From NCBI GenBank assembly GCA_036245525.1, contig BTPG01000007.1, forward strand, positions 166,928,976-166,992,975: a stretch of DNA of 64,000 bases. The letters are read 5' to 3'. Source of the stretch: Semisulcospira habei (lineage: Eukaryota; Mollusca; Gastropoda; Semisulcospiridae). Shown piece by piece: positions 30,602-42,345 of this stretch (its first letter is position 1; each line of letters opens with the position of its first letter). Below the pieces are notes generated by a model. The model was not told the DNA's origin, did no database searches, and saw nothing but the letters and a program-made list of their open reading frames with translations. A program made the position numbers and the translations under genes.

Positions 30602-31199
30602 AATTAATTCTGGTGTGCTTACAGCGGTCTCCTTTTTTTATAGATTTCGTGATTCACATATGAAGGGATCGCACTACCTTGACGGTTACCAGAAAGCACT
30701 AGGCACTGAGGTTGAAGCCAGCCGATGTTGGCCAGCGCATAGTGCACGCCAGCCAACGACAGCCGTACACTTTATTTTTATTTTTTTTTTCTTCTTTAAT
30801 TTAAACCTGTAAAATGACAATAAAGACTAAATGTTCAGTAACAAACCAAACAGGTAAGGCTAGCGCTAGTAGAAATAGTACGCATACCAAATAACAAGAC
30901 GGTCATGTGGGATGTATACGGCCGTCTTGTTATTTATCTGCGTTTTTTTGTTTTTGTTTTTGTTTTTGTTCCTGCGGGCTGGCGACTGGGTGCAGCTGAC
31001 AGAAGGCGCAGGGATCTAACTGTTCGCCTGTCCAGCGCTGAGTAATTCCCCTTGGTATGCGGACTAGACTAATTGTATACTTCATAAGAAATACAAGTGA
31101 CACTCTTAAGCACAGGCGAAGGTTGACAAAAAATATTCCGACTGCACTTTAATTTATGCACACGACAGTCATATCGCAATACCTGGGATCCATACTAGT
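30602..31199. other. Intergenic with Pal-D remnant and T-rich tracts
   Basis: GAAGCCAGCCGATGTTGGCC and GCACGCCAGCCAACGACAGC (30715-30768) look like a decayed Pal-D. The inverted pair AACAAGACGGTCATGTGG / GGCCGTCTTGTTATTT lies at 30892-30938. No gene seen. Confidence 0.5.
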
Positions 31200-32129
31200 C
31201 TAGGCAAAACCGCCAAATATACAGCAAATCTGTCCTAGGCTTATGAAATTTGGTAGGTAAGTACGGTTTTTAATGCAGCTCCGATTGATACCATTCAATT
31301 TTGTGTGACCGTTAAAAAATGGGAAATAACTCTTACAGGCACTTTTAAGCTTTAGAATGATTGGGGCCAATCCATATTTTATGAAATAAAAATGTGTTTT
31401 GATAAAATTGGATGACAAAGTGGGTGTATGTAAATTATATACACGTTTTGTCCGCTTGTACATCGGTCTGTCCGTTAACGGCAGTTATTAATGTCACACC
31501 GTTTTTGACGATGGTAAACGTTGAGGCAGGTGTTTTTTCTGAGACTGTTGCAACGACATACTTTATGGCTGGCATGGTGATAGTGGATGTAAAAACACGT
31601 TTAAACATACCAAACGGAATGACCTCTAGAAAAGGTGAATATCGCGAGGGGTCAATTACAATATGACACATAACCATATACTTTATACAAACGTGCCCGA
31701 ATTTTGGTTATTATGGCAAATGGTTAGGTCTAAACTAAGTATAAAGTTCGTTGAATACATTATCGTTCTGCATGTACACGTTTAATTGACCTGTGCCAAA
31801 GGTTTAGTGTCATAAAAGGTCAGCAAATGTGGTAAATGACATTGTGACAAAAGCAACCTTCACTGACGAACTTTTCGACGCTCTACAGCCAAAGGTTGCT
31901 GACAATACTATTACATGAATCAACTTATGAATGACCTTTGTTACCATCTCTTATCACATAGAAGCTGAAGGGGTATATTGGATTTACCGTGTCTAAATGG
32001 GATTGCACATTTTTCCTTTTCTTTTCTTGTCAAGGCAATCTTTTCTGAAACCATGAAATTGATTCAGCCGAAACTTAAACTGACGAATAGTCCTTGGTCA
32101 ACTAGTGTGTCAGTTGAACAGATAAAATC

Positions 32130-32950
32130 ACTATCGCTAAGGTCAAGGTCACAAGGGCCAGATTTGCTTTTTTCTCCCTTTTTTTCAAAAACTGCTCAAA
32201 TGATTTGTTTCAAATGTAGTATCTTGATAGATAATAATCCAACAAAATATTGCATGCAAACATCTTGCCACGACCTTCCCGGTTGAAGGTCATGGCCGCG
32301 GCGGCAATGTTTACTTTCACGTTGTATGTATGTATATGGCCCTCCGATATATCTTAATCCGTTGGACGGATTTGTCTCAAACTTTAGCTGAAAAGAGTCA
32401 GAATATTAAAGAAAGTGTCACAGACAAGAATCGAGTTGCCATTTCTGAGGTCAAGGAGATAGTAACAATATTTGTTCTTGATCTTTGTATTTGACATCTG
32501 TGAAACGACCAAGACTCTTTGATTTAAATGTTATGTATTGATAGGAATGTTAAACAGAATGTGTTTTATGCTTAAATTACGTGACTAATTTGAAGGCCAT
32601 GGCCGACAAGGCCGTAGCGGACATGTTTTTCTTTAAAGTCATGCATTCTTGTCCGGGCAATATATCGGAAATTAGATGGTTCCAGACGGAACAAACATAA
32701 AATGATGACAGTCCTTTACATCAGAAAGTGTCATAAACAAAAGGTATTGTTATTCCTCCAAGGTCAGGGTCAAAGCGGCCATATATTTGTTTTTAATTCT
32801 TTAAGAGATATCTCCAAAACGAGTGCATACATTTGCTTCAGATTTTGTATGTTGTGAGGTATTTATGAAAAAGACGTCTCACGAAAGAATTATGTCACTA
32901 TCTTGAAGGTCAAGGACGTAGCAGCCATGTCTGTTTCAAACTGTGAAGTC
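32130..32950. repeat. Diverged ~150-bp repeat array, GGTCAAGG orientation
   Basis: Blocks containing AGGTCAAGGTCACAAGGGCC, GAAGGTCATGGCCGCGGC, GAGGTCAAGGAGATAGT, GAAGGCCATGGCCGACAAGG, CCAAGGTCAGGGTCAAAGCG and GAAGGTCAAGGACGTAGC start near 32137, 32284, 32447, 32591, 32758 and 32904. The spacing is 141-168 bp. Each is followed by a (G)GCCATGT/ATATTTG-like phrase. No coding frame is conserved. Confidence 0.6.
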
Positions 32951-33439
32951 TTATTTTTTTCTGTTAGAAAATTAGCTCACTTGGCACAGTTGAGGCTGTT
33001 TTTGACATGTTGTTGGACTGTAATCTTTACTGACGCACAAGTGTAAATACAACAAAACATTTTTGTGCATTTTTAAAACGACTTTCCAGAGGCCTGAGGG
33101 TCAGAGGAAGTCGTGAAAGTATACTCGATCTAATTTGCCAGATGAGGTAAGGACAACACATTATCAACCCTATAACATTGAGCTTTCTTTCTCCAACACG
33201 ATTATGGGTGAAATAAAAACCCAGGCCCAACCATGTAAAATGAGACAGACACGCTGAAAAAAAGCAAAGGATAAGAGTTGATAGATTAAAGAATTGTGAT
33301 TTCTCCCACAGTTTTTCGTTATAGTTCCAATGTTCTTTTTGTGTGCGACACTTTGTCGTCACGCTTTTTTTTTTAATCGGGTTAGTGTTTCGAGACATAT
33401 TAACTACACCGAGGTTCCAACAAATATGGCATGCAGTCG

Positions 33440-34460
33440 TGACCTTGACCTTGAGATGAAGGACCTGATTTTGGTTAATGGCACATAATTTTTACTTGGA
33501 GTATCATGACCGTAAATATGAATCCAATCAGTCAAGTATTTTAAGAGAAAAAGACTCCAGTATGCGCTAAACCAATATAGAATAATGACCTTGACGTTAA
33601 GGATAACAACCTGATTCTCTCATAAAACATTCTGCTATTAGTTGTAGTGTCATTATCTTAAGCTTAGTTTTAATTGGTTCAGTGTTATTAGAATTCTCCA
33701 CTGCACATGGGTTTCAATACAATAGCTGATGTGACCTTGACCTTTATAGCAGCAACAAGTGTTTGGTTTCTAGTATTTCTTTTAAAATACACAATGTCAT
33801 CATCAAATATCTGGATCGAATTTTCCAGTGATCTTTATAGATACGGCATGCAAGAAGGTTCCAGAAAATATAACAATTTTGACTTTGATACAACACAAGG
33901 ATACAACACAGCTATATTCTCTCTTGAAGTAGAGTAGCATGGTGTACTGTGTCAGGTGGCAATAATGTTTTAAACAGCCTGTAGGTCCTATCGCTTTTTA
34001 TGAAGCAGGATTGCAAGAAAAATGTAAAAGAATACTAGGGGGCACGCAAGACCTTGACCTTGAATCGAGGACTCCGGTATGACTGCTCCTAGTTTGATAA
34101 TAAGACAAACAGCTATTATGCACAAATGTATATATGTGGCTAATACACTTTACGAGAAACTGTCAATCATGTCGTGTCAAAGCATAAATTTACTTGTCAA
34201 ATGAGCCAATTAAACACAGACAACTTGTTAAATAAGACGTAACGGTATAGAAATAGAAATGTGTTAGATCTTATCTTTATGAGAAAGGTGTTAACATGAG
34301 AATACAATGAAACGTAACGGATCAGTTAACAAAGAAACTTGTCTTTTAAGTCTTGGGTCATAATGAAGGCGTGCGCGTCCTCGAATATCCTTAAAGCTGT
34401 CATGTTGATACCTTGATGATTATACCTTGACCTTTACACCTGGTTACGCCTCACTGGCAT
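33440..34460. repeat. Related array in the opposite orientation (TGACCTTGACC)
   Basis: TGACCTTGACCTTGAGATGA, ATGACCTTGACGTTAAGG, TGACCTTGACCTTTATAG, GACCTTGACCTTGAATCG and ACCTTGACCTTTACACC lie near 33441, 33584, 33731, 34049 and 34427. Intervals are about 145 bp or multiples of it. Together with the previous array this makes a large inverted structure around 33.0-33.4 kb. Confidence 0.55.
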
Positions 34461-35274
34461 TCGCAGAACATAACACTGATCGCCTGGTTTACGTTCATGT
34501 TGTTTTCCTTCATATTTACTTACTCCTAGCCATGATGTTACACACTATACACAACAATCAATGTCCTAAGGCTAAGGTTGTATGATAGGCGGCCATCTTG
34601 GATATGGCGGCCATGTTTGCCTAATACTTAACGAAATGTGTCATTATATCCAGGTTAAGACCATGGTTTATTCCTTAAAAGAATGTAGTCTCTTATTACA
34701 CATATAGTTTCCTTAATTGCGTGCTCATCTATGGAATATTGAATGATTAAAAGACTGAGGAAAACGTTGACAAGAAATAATTAACTTGATTTTCATGATA
34801 AACGTGGACATTTTTCGAATGGTATCCTAATCGTTTTCAAAACAGTACCGTCTTGGCTATCCAAATCGGTGTTTATTTTATCTCTGATAATACTTTCAGC
34901 ATCCTGGTGCCATATACTGTTCAGCACCCCCAACCTCAATAAAACATAGGGTGTGTTGTCGCCATCTTACAAATGGCGACCATGTGTCATTTGAATTCGT
35001 GTAAGGAAGCATAATCATGTTCTGCTATAATGAAACTGATCAAATGCAAAAAACAAATATTTCTTACTTCAAAATAGCACGATCTACGGTTTAAAATTAA
35101 AAGGGATAAAAATGGCCATTCCAAAGATGACGACACAAACACAAACACAAATTTGAACGGTTCCAAGGCAAAATCTCGACGGTATCCTAATCGTTTCATC
35201 TTGAGGGTATTGCCGGATAGCTGTGCCCAGATCACATCGGATTGTGAAGAAAACATGTTACACAGTAAACAAAA
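34461..35274. other. Intergenic, nothing firm
   Basis: It probably continues the old repeat (GGCGGCCATCTTGGATATGG at 34588; TCTTACAAATGGCGACCATG at 34965), with no gene recognised. Confidence 0.4.
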
Positions 35275-35312
35275 GGTCCTCTGGCCGACTCCAGCCTTGG
35301 TGTCGGCCAGAG
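35275..35312. mobile_element. Short Pal-D hairpin
   Basis: GTCCTCTGGCCGACTCCAGC pairs with TTGGTGTCGGCCAGAGAAC; the long GC core seen at 11205 is missing. Confidence 0.7.
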
Positions 35313-35792
35313 AACATTTTTGCTCATTGCCATTAGGTACCTGCGTGACAACCCCAGACCTAGCCGACTAATTCCGATTTGGGGCTATTCTGATGCGCGT
35401 AATATTGAGGCTGACCTGTAGGATGTTATTTCTTGCCCCTAATTGGCACGGTGTAAAACTTATCTCGGACAAAGAAGTCCCGGAAGCGTGCTGTTCAATG
35501 CAGCTGTTACACTATTTTCACGCCCCAAACGTCATATGTCATCCTAACGCCCCAAAGTTTTGTATCAGTTTTCAAATGGCCACAGCTGTGCGCTGTTTGA
35601 CTGGTTAGACACCTGAAAGTGTCCCAACTTGTATGGATGATAATGATAGCTGAAAAGAGCTTTTACACATACAGAGAAAGGATAGTAGCGCAGATCCAAA
35701 TAATCTGTAGGTTTTTATAGTTACAGTTCGCATAATGTATACGTTGTTAGACGCATCTTCCGCAAAGAGAATCGATACTGACTACTCCTAAT

Positions 35793-36020
35793 GAGCGAGC
35801 AAAAGCGAGGTGTGGTCGCCTCGACCTACAACATTCTGCGAAGTCATTCCTTGCAACTGTCTTCTTTTATTGTTCCAAAATGCGACATCTATCTTGGATT
35901 CGTAGCCTGAAGAAAATCAAAATAACGTCAGATACATCAGCGATGCCTCGCTTTTGACTTGTGATTCACAAATCGAAAGCGAGGCTCGTTGTGACCTTCA
36001 CCTCGTGAGAATTCCTAAAG
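35793..36020. repeat. Repeat K copy
   Basis: GAGCGAGCAAAAGCGAGGTG, CAACATTCTGCGAAGTCATT, TTGTTCCAAAATGCGACATC, and a terminal AAGCGAGGCTCGTTGTGACC ... TTCACCTCGTGAGAATTC. An internal inverted pair CGCTTTTGACTTGTGATTC / AATCGAAAGCG is visible. Confidence 0.55.
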
Positions 36021-36371
36021 AATAAGGAATGACGTGAGACTTGATGAATGCTTGGGGCGTGGAAACGCTTGGTGCCATCTACTGCAGTAAAATGACTTCA
36101 TTACAAAACATGCCACGGCGGAATGTGTATAATCTCGTCACTAAAATGTACTGGATATTGCACTTCCCGGGTCTACCATGGCACACATGCTTCCTGCGTC
36201 TCTAATTATAGTCCCAGATACCTTTTACACCGGTATAGTTCAGGGAATGCCCCATCTTGTGAGTTTTCCTTTCTCCAAATCATTGTTGTCTAAACCGTCG
36301 CCTGTGGTCCAATATCAAAGTTCTTCACCGCGTTCCCTCTCCTCGAGAAATACATTATAATCATAGTGCGT
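36021..36371. other. Intergenic, nothing recognised
   Basis: No gene or repeat supported in this stretch. Confidence 0.4.
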
Positions 36372-36436
36372 GCGAGAATCGTAGATGCTCATGAGTCCCT
36401 GCGACAGCTGGGGCTCATGAAACTCTACATCTCTTG
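36372..36436. mobile_element. Pal-B hairpin, decayed
   Basis: GTGCGAGAATCGTAGATGCT and GGCTCATGAAACTCTACATC form a weakened stem around CCCTGCGACAGCTGGGG. Confidence 0.6.
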
Positions 36437-36621
36437 TGGCAGCGATTTGCACCACTAGCTTTCACTAAAGTGATTAAGTCATCGAGGTTCACATAAAAAA
36501 TTAGCCATTCGCTTCCAAAATAAAGCCCTGCTCCTCTTGCTGTCTTACCACTTACACAATTACCTTTCTCAACAGCAATTAGGTCACCGAAAACAAAAAT
36601 TGTCTAGGTTCACTTTCAAAT

Positions 36622-36828
36622 TAACCCTTTTAGCCCCAAGGTCCCATTTCTCAAATTTTGGAGGTGTTGCCTAACGACTATGTATCAGTTGCAGGAGATG
36701 GCTTGACCATGATAATTCAAGGGTAGTGCCAGATTAGCTTGGCGCCTTCAGACGCCAAGCTAATCTGGCACTACCCTTGAATTATCATGGTCAAGCCATC
36801 TCCTGGTGTAGGGATCCGGGGCTGAAAG
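36622..36828. mobile_element. Pal-A MITE (TTTTAGCCCC type)
   Basis: TTAACCCTTTTAGCCCCAAG then GTCCCATTTCTCAAATTTTG and the perfect stem with arms TGACCATGATAATTCAAGGG. The loop GGCGCCTTCAGACGCC has one arm change. The right terminus GGGGCTGAAAGAG has diverged. Confidence 0.85.
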
Positions 36829-37002
36829 AGAAGGCCCTTTGAATAATTCAGTTATAGTTATATACACTGATTATTCCGATATCAAGTTTCCGATCAAAAT
36901 GAGATAAAATACGAAAATTTAATGAAATTGTAAACGTTTATCTTTAGTAAATAAATCGGTCACGCCATCATGGTAATTAACATGTTTAATTAAGCATTTC
37001 GC
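36829..37002. other. Intergenic, nothing recognised
   Basis: AT-rich sequence without any supported feature. Confidence 0.4.
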
Positions 37003-37083
37003 TGTTGACAGTGGATTTTGTCGTGATGATTCCTGCAGGAATTTAGCATGAAAAAAACCCGCTACCGACAGCCTGAAGGTTAA
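37003..37083. mobile_element. Pal-C MITE, degenerate
   Basis: TTAAGCATTTCGCTGTTGAC at the left and CCGCTACCGACAGCCTGAAG with GTTAA at the right; the loop holds GATGATTCCTGCAGGAA. Confidence 0.7.
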
Positions 37084-37714
37084 ACAGGGGTTATAAAATG
37101 ACTAAAACCTTTAACGTCAGCCAGGTGCAAACAAATGGGTAGAAAACATCATGTCTCTCGAACAATGGTTATCTGAAACTCAGAAATATGTCAAATCTGC
37201 GAGCCTTTTGACGCAAAGAGGGGGTTAAAAGTCCCAACAAATATGCGATATCGCATCGATATCAAAAGGAATGATTTCCCTTGGTACGTACACTGTACTC
37301 TATCAACACTCGCCCCAGCTATGATCTGCAGACTTCGTCAAAAATATGCATGTGTCATACTTGGATATCATTTGCCAGCAGACGCGCAGATTCAGTCCAC
37401 AAAGAACAGGAGCTCCGTATCACTAAGTGCGTCAGCTGGAAATGCGTTTGGCCACACTCCGTCAGTCGCTGCGGTCTCGCGTAGTCTAAACATAAAACAG
37501 GAGAAAAGCAATTAAATAAAATAATCAAGAGTGCAGGCAAATCGGCAAACAAGCAACCCATCTAGCAATCTATCACTAATTGCAATTCCTGGTCACCTGA
37601 ATACAGGTCAGCCGCAGTATATCGCGGGCCCTGGAAGCCATAGTCAGACCGCATTATTCCTCGAGTGATCGCGTGATTGCAGTGGTGAATGTATATAGAC
37701 ATGCGACGAAAAAC

Positions 37715-37805
37715 CACTGTCATCGTACCGACGACAGCCTTAGCTGGCCCGCGCTGGTCCGTGCGCGGGCCAGCTAAGACTGACGTCAGCCCAAGGACCT
37801 TTGGC
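37715..37805. mobile_element. Pal-D hairpin
   Basis: GACGACAGCCTTAGCTGGCC pairs with GGCCAGCTAAGACTGACGTC around CGCGCTGGTCCGTGCGCG. Outer CAAGGACCTTTGG is the family flank. Confidence 0.78.
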
Positions 37806-38239
37806 TCACCGGACATCCCCGTGGGAGCCAGAGACCTGTGCATCTTTTAATCAGATACCGCTGTACACGGTAGCGCCAAATACTGAGGCTAACCCGTATG
37901 ATGCAACCAGGACACAATTTCATAATTACCTCAGTATGTTATCCAGCAAACCCAGCTCCCTTCTCTCCACCCCCCCCCCACCCCCCCACCCCGAGCCCAC
38001 CCCCCGCCCCCTCCTCTCCCCCCACTTCCCTCCTCCTCCCAGTAAAAATCGTGCGAGTTGTGAATCATAGTAAATGTACTGACAACCTCAACACTGCACA
38101 ATATGTTGAAAACAATTGCTGACAAAATACAATGACAATGTACTGACAACGTAATTACTCACAAAATAAAATGACAATGCAATACAAAACAGGATTCTCC
38201 AGTCAGGAGATTAAGTGGTAACACTTTTTCGTTACAGGT
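37806..38239. other. Intergenic with C-rich tract
   Basis: A C-rich low-complexity stretch (37965-38040) and an imperfect pair of TACTGACAAC repeats around 38078-38150. No gene seen. Confidence 0.5.
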
Positions 38240-38430
38240 GATGACACACAAAACAAAAGCAACATGACCCTGAGCCCGTTTACTGCCCGAACAGCGAATG
38301 CTCGATGCGTTGATCCTCATGAGCCCCCGCCAACGTGGTGGCTTATGTGGATCAACGCCCCACGTCGGTCTCATAAAAATAACATAATAGTGAAGTTTCA
38401 TTTCCGGTGTCATGAGGATCTACGCATTTT
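38240..38430. mobile_element. Decayed Pal-B
   Basis: GCGTTGATCCTCATGAGCCC pairs with GGCTTATGTGGATCAACGC, and a second right-arm-like piece (CATGAGGATCTACGCATTTT) lies at 38411-38430, about 70 bp away. Confidence 0.55.
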
Positions 38431-38458
38431 GGAGATGTGTGGAGCGTTGTCTGTGTTT

Positions 38459-38536
38459 AACTCATTCGCGGACAGCCGCATCCGGATGCGCGGCTTATGC
38501 CGCGAATCCGGATGCGGCTGGCCGCGAATGAGTTAA
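38459..38536. mobile_element. Pal-G MITE, near-perfect 78-bp palindrome
   Basis: TTAACTCATTCGCGGACAGC reads to GGCCGCGAATGAGTTAA, and the inner arms GCATCCGGATGCGCGGC and GCCGCGAATCCGGATGC are complementary. It consists almost entirely of inverted repeats between TTAA ends. Confidence 0.85.
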
Positions 38537-38570
38537 GGTCCAAGCTGGCTATCCGCCGTGACTTCGCTCT

Positions 38571-38945
38571 CGTTCGTTTGCTGGAGTCGTTTTGTCGTTC
38601 GTTTGCTGGAGTCGTTCGTTTGCTGGAGTCGTTCGTCGTTCGTTGCTGGAGTCGTTCGTTTGCTGGAGTCGTTTGTCGTTCGTTTGCTGGAGTAGTTCGT
38701 TTGCTGGAGTCGTTCGTCGTTCGTTTGCTGGAGTCGTTCGTTTGCTGGAGTCGTTCGTCGTTCGTTTGCTGGAGTCGTTCGTTTGCTGGAGTCGTTTGTC
38801 GTTCGTTTGCTGGAGTCGTTCGTTTGCTGGAGTCGTTCGGTTGCTGGAGTCGTTCGGTTGCTGGAGTCGTTCGGTTGCTGGAGTCGTTCGTTTGCTGGAG
38901 TCGTTCGGTTGCTGGAGTCGTTCGTTTGCTGGAGTCGTTCGTTGC
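38571..38945. repeat. 17-bp minisatellite TTCGTTTGCTGGAGTCG
   Basis: About 20 units of TTCGTTTGCTGGAGTCG, occasionally joined by an extra GTTCGTC and with TTCGGTTG variants on the right. The frame rotates because 17 is not a multiple of 3. Long open frames appear on both strands as a result, and none is credible as a gene. Confidence 0.95.
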
Positions 38946-39029
38946 AAACGAAACCTCACTAATTATTAGCCTGCGACTCGACCTGATGAAATCTGTGGTT
39001 TTACCGTCTGCGCATCCTAATTACTCGAC

Positions 39030-39245
39030 CTGTAACCCGTTCCCTGCCAGCTAACGCAGATTGTGTTTCCGAAACCTTCGTTAGTTCAACGCCGAACAGC
39101 GCCCAGCCGTCCAAGGAGCGTGGATGCAAAGTGGCGTCAGCAAGAGGCACAGATCCTCATGAGCCCTTGCAAATGCGGGGGCTCATGAGGATCTATGTCT
39201 CTTGCAGTTATATCCTGTTCACTTTTTACCGGTCATGAACGGGTT
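39030..39245. mobile_element. Pal-B MITE
   Basis: GTAACCCGTTCCCTGCCAGC, then GCAGATTGTGTTTCCGAAAC, AGCGCCCAGCCGTCCAAGGA, the hairpin CAGCAAGAGGCACAGATCCT / GGATCTATGTCTCTTGCAG, and GTCATGAACGGGTTAA. All family modules are present in order. Confidence 0.82.
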
Positions 39246-39550
39246 AAGCCTGTCTATCCCGCTACGCTAGCGACAAGAGTTTACGCTACAATGCTTACTT
39301 CATCAATCAACTGCGTGAGATGGATAAAATTGTCACTCACGGGTAGCGTTCGATCAGCCAGGTGCATGTCTGGGCAACATGCTAATCAGGCACTACCTGA
39401 ACAGACGCTGCTCAGTTCTGGTAATCAAACCTCAAAAAGGGGTTCCGTTCACACCCAGAGCCAATCTAACCGTGACTACCATTGACCTGTCTTGATCAAT
39501 ACACCTCTCGATTTAAGCTAAGACAGCAGTAGTGAGCTGCTCTGATATTA

Positions 39551-39793
39551 TTAACCACTTCACTGCCAGTGGACGCATTCTGTTTTTGAAATCATTGCAA
39601 ATACGTCAAAAGACACCCCCCACCCCCCACCCCCCCCCCCCCCACCCCCCGCCGTCAAAAGAACCTGAGTACAAAATAGTTTCAGAAAGAGGCATAGATC
39701 CTCATGAGCCCCCGCAACTGCGGGGGCTCATGAAGATCTATACCTCTTGCAGTTGGGTGGTGTTCCATTTTCTCAGCAGAGAGGGGCTTAAAT
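39551..39793. mobile_element. Pal-B MITE with C-rich insert
   Basis: TTAACCACTTCACTGCCAGT ... CTCAGCAGAGAGGGGCTTAA. The hairpin at 39684-39750 has arms AGAGGCATAGATCCTCATGA and complement. A CCCCCACC tract at 39616-39650 expands the left flank. Confidence 0.82.
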
Positions 39794-39922
39794 AGTACCG
39801 GTGGCTGCAAATGGGTTAAATTCAAGGCAACATCATGTGAGTCCTATACAGGAAATACAAGGCAAGTCAACTGATGACGAGATGCAGAGTTCTTTTAAAG
39901 AGTTAAAAATGGGGAACAGATA

Positions 39923-40219
39923 GATGATGTACATGCTTACGTCCGACGCACAAGCTTTTCACGTGCTGCAGCTTGTGAAAAAAAAACACTGATGATGTCG
40001 CAGCGTCATACATAAACCTAACACGGGCTAATAAGCTAAGACATTAGCAACACCATCCATCAAGCTCAGCAGTGCAGACGTAGGAGAGTTTAAAAGGCAA
40101 ATACGTGATGACAAGTAGACAGAACACATGCCCAAATAGAGAAAAACCACCTGGGGCGACCAGGTGACCCTGGACTGAAAATACCTACCCACCAAGTCCC
40201 AGGCAGACCGGTGGGTGGG
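39923..40219 (-). mobile_element. SINE-2 copy decayed by many small deletions
   Basis: It aligns with the SINE-2 copies from the GTACATTGC tail region to the CCCAGGGCAGAC head. It has roughly thirty losses of 1-5 bases and few substitutions. For example ACATTGCTTAACGTCC has become ACATGCTTACGTCC, and AGAGCTACAGGCAGTGC has become AGCTCAGCAGTGC. No target duplication is visible. Confidence 0.82.
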
Positions 40220-41001
40220 AACGATGGATGGCTGTACCCATAACGGAGGCTCTGAACACAGATGCGACGGTGGTCGGACTGTTTTCACGTACCTTACAAT
40301 TCACAATATGGAATATTCGTGTCTGTTAATAAAATCTAAAATGTGTATGTTAATAAAATCGACTACATGTATTTTAAATAATTTATTTACTTTGAACGCC
40401 TTCGAGGCACGGAAAAAAATCGGATCGCATCTGGCTTAATACCTGTATTGTAACCCTGCCTGTGGCTAATGTAGGTTATCATTTGAATTGTATTATTATA
40501 ACCTAATAGATTTTTTTTTGTCAGAATCTGACGGTAGCTAGGACATTTTACATCATAATTTGATGTCACATACCCTGAAAACACTGTGTGAGACGTCATA
40601 AAACACATGCAAAACAGTGCGACGTCATAAAGCGCACGCTGAAAGTGTGACGGAATGGAACACAGTCATACTGAAAATAGTGATGTCATAATGCATACAC
40701 TGATAAACAGCGTGCAACGTCAAATTATGATGTATCATAGCCGCCTGCGTCACCGAATACACGATGAAAAATCCGCACAAAGCAGATGCCAACTGAGGTA
40801 AACCGATGACACCGCCAACGAGGGTCACTAACTGGTGTCAACCCATCAGTCGGGTACTTTGCATAATAACCTTTATGCTATTGAATATTGTACCCATCAT
40901 AAGCTAAAACAGCAGTGCTGCTGTCACCTACAATGTCATTATTAGTTGTATTACGAGTTAGGCTTTGCCAGCGGTTCTTGTCAGCCTCGAGGGTCCGGTC
41001 A
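40220..41001. other. Intergenic, nothing recognised
   Basis: AATAAAATCTAAAATGTGTA and related short repeats near 40326-40360. No gene or known repeat supported. Confidence 0.45.
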
Positions 41002-41116
41002 GGGGGGTCAATGTCGGAGGTGAGAGTCGAGAGATTTAGCCCGAGACTCTGACCTCCGACAATGACCCCCCCCCCCCCCCACACACACACACACACTCCC
41101 CCCCAACCCCCCCCCC

Positions 41117-41196
<80 letters not shown>

Positions 41197-41200
41197 CCCT
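41002..41200. repeat. Inverted repeat followed by C and (AC)n tracts
   Basis: GGGGGGTCAATGTCGGAGGT at 41002 pairs with ACCTCCGACAATGACCCCCC ending about 41071, around GAGATTTAGCC. Poly-C and (AC)n tracts follow to 41194. The inverted repeat is a distinct hairpin not otherwise seen here. Confidence 0.8.
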
Positions 41201-41260
41201 CCCCCTTGACTGGACCCGAGAGGCGACAAGAACCTCTGGCACAGCCTAAATCGTAATACA

Positions 41261-42345
41261 ACAATTTTTGTCTTCAACTGTAGAAAATATAAGCGTGAAG
41301 TATACCCTTGAAATAACCCCAAACTTTACGTGTGACGCAGAGATTCAGGAGACGTAAATCTCCATACTTCCGACTGTCAGTAAACAGCCTCGGGCGAACT
41401 GCATTCTTCTGGAATTTCTCTCCCAGGTATTTTTTTAACACATTTCAGTCATTATTTTGTATGACATTGGTAATATAGGCCAAACACAACGCGTGCATAT
41501 AGTTATTTTGTTGCGTAACCCCCTCAATTTTTTTATTTATCCAGCTTTTTGTTTCTTTGCCGTTTCAAATACGGTCAGTACGTGACGGAGTCTTCGCTTC
41601 TGTTGAATTTTCTTGTCGTGGATATTATGTAACTTATCTAGTTATTCAGTTACGTTTTGCATGAAACTGGTACCAGCGGTTTCACAGAACACATGCATAT
41701 AGTTCTTTTTGTTGTGTAGCCCTCTAAATTATTTATTTATTGAAATTTTGGGGTTTTTTTTGTTTAGAGGTTTGACTGAAGGAAGATTAAGGTATGTTTG
41801 TACCGAGAAATGTGATTGGCCAAAGATTTATTTGGGGGAGAACGCTTTGCTCAGCTTGTAACGTTGTCATCGTAACATGTAATAAGGAAGTCTACTTATC
41901 ACACGTTACCTTGGTAACATGTGACAAGGGGACTCCCGTTGCCTGGAAAACCGGCTTCCAGTGGGAAAAAAATCGAATATAGCCAGGCCAATAAGAGAAA
42001 GTGTAAAAAGACTGAAAGAAGACAAACCTAATTTGTCCGCTATACCTTAGTGCCAATTGTGGTGACTTCTGAACCGGAGGTGGTCCGTCATTGGATCATG
42101 TCCTGTCAGTTCACAGGGCGTTTCCTGAACTGCGGCGGTCCGTCTTCACGCAAACGTCAAAGTGGCATAATTCTGTATGATTGTCTATGTACATTTACAA
42201 ATAAAGAGCGCTTACAAATAAAATATTCGAAAACTATTGTCATCAAAATATTTATAAACTTCACCTTTACGCTCCATGTCCCGGGGGATCAAGACATTTG
42301 TCCACAAAAAAAGGTGAGCGGCGGGCTGAAATGCTGGGAGGTAAG
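41261..42345. other. Intergenic, nothing firm
   Basis: Possible old duplication: CATGCATATAGTTCTTTTTG-type phrases near 41490-41520 and 41690-41715 share GTGCATATAGTTAT/GTTGTGTAGCCC wording. The sequence TAACATGTAATAAGGAAG...ACACGTTACC near 41874-41930 contains small inverted repeats. No gene seen. Confidence 0.4.

Noticed and set aside
31412..31677. Overlapping 84- and 80-codon frames on opposite strands
   Set aside because: No domain, no splice context, located in old repeat-like sequence.
38497..39054. 185- and 136-codon open frames on both strands
   Set aside because: A 17-bp tandem repeat rotates through frames and lacks stops; no conserved start, splice or domain.
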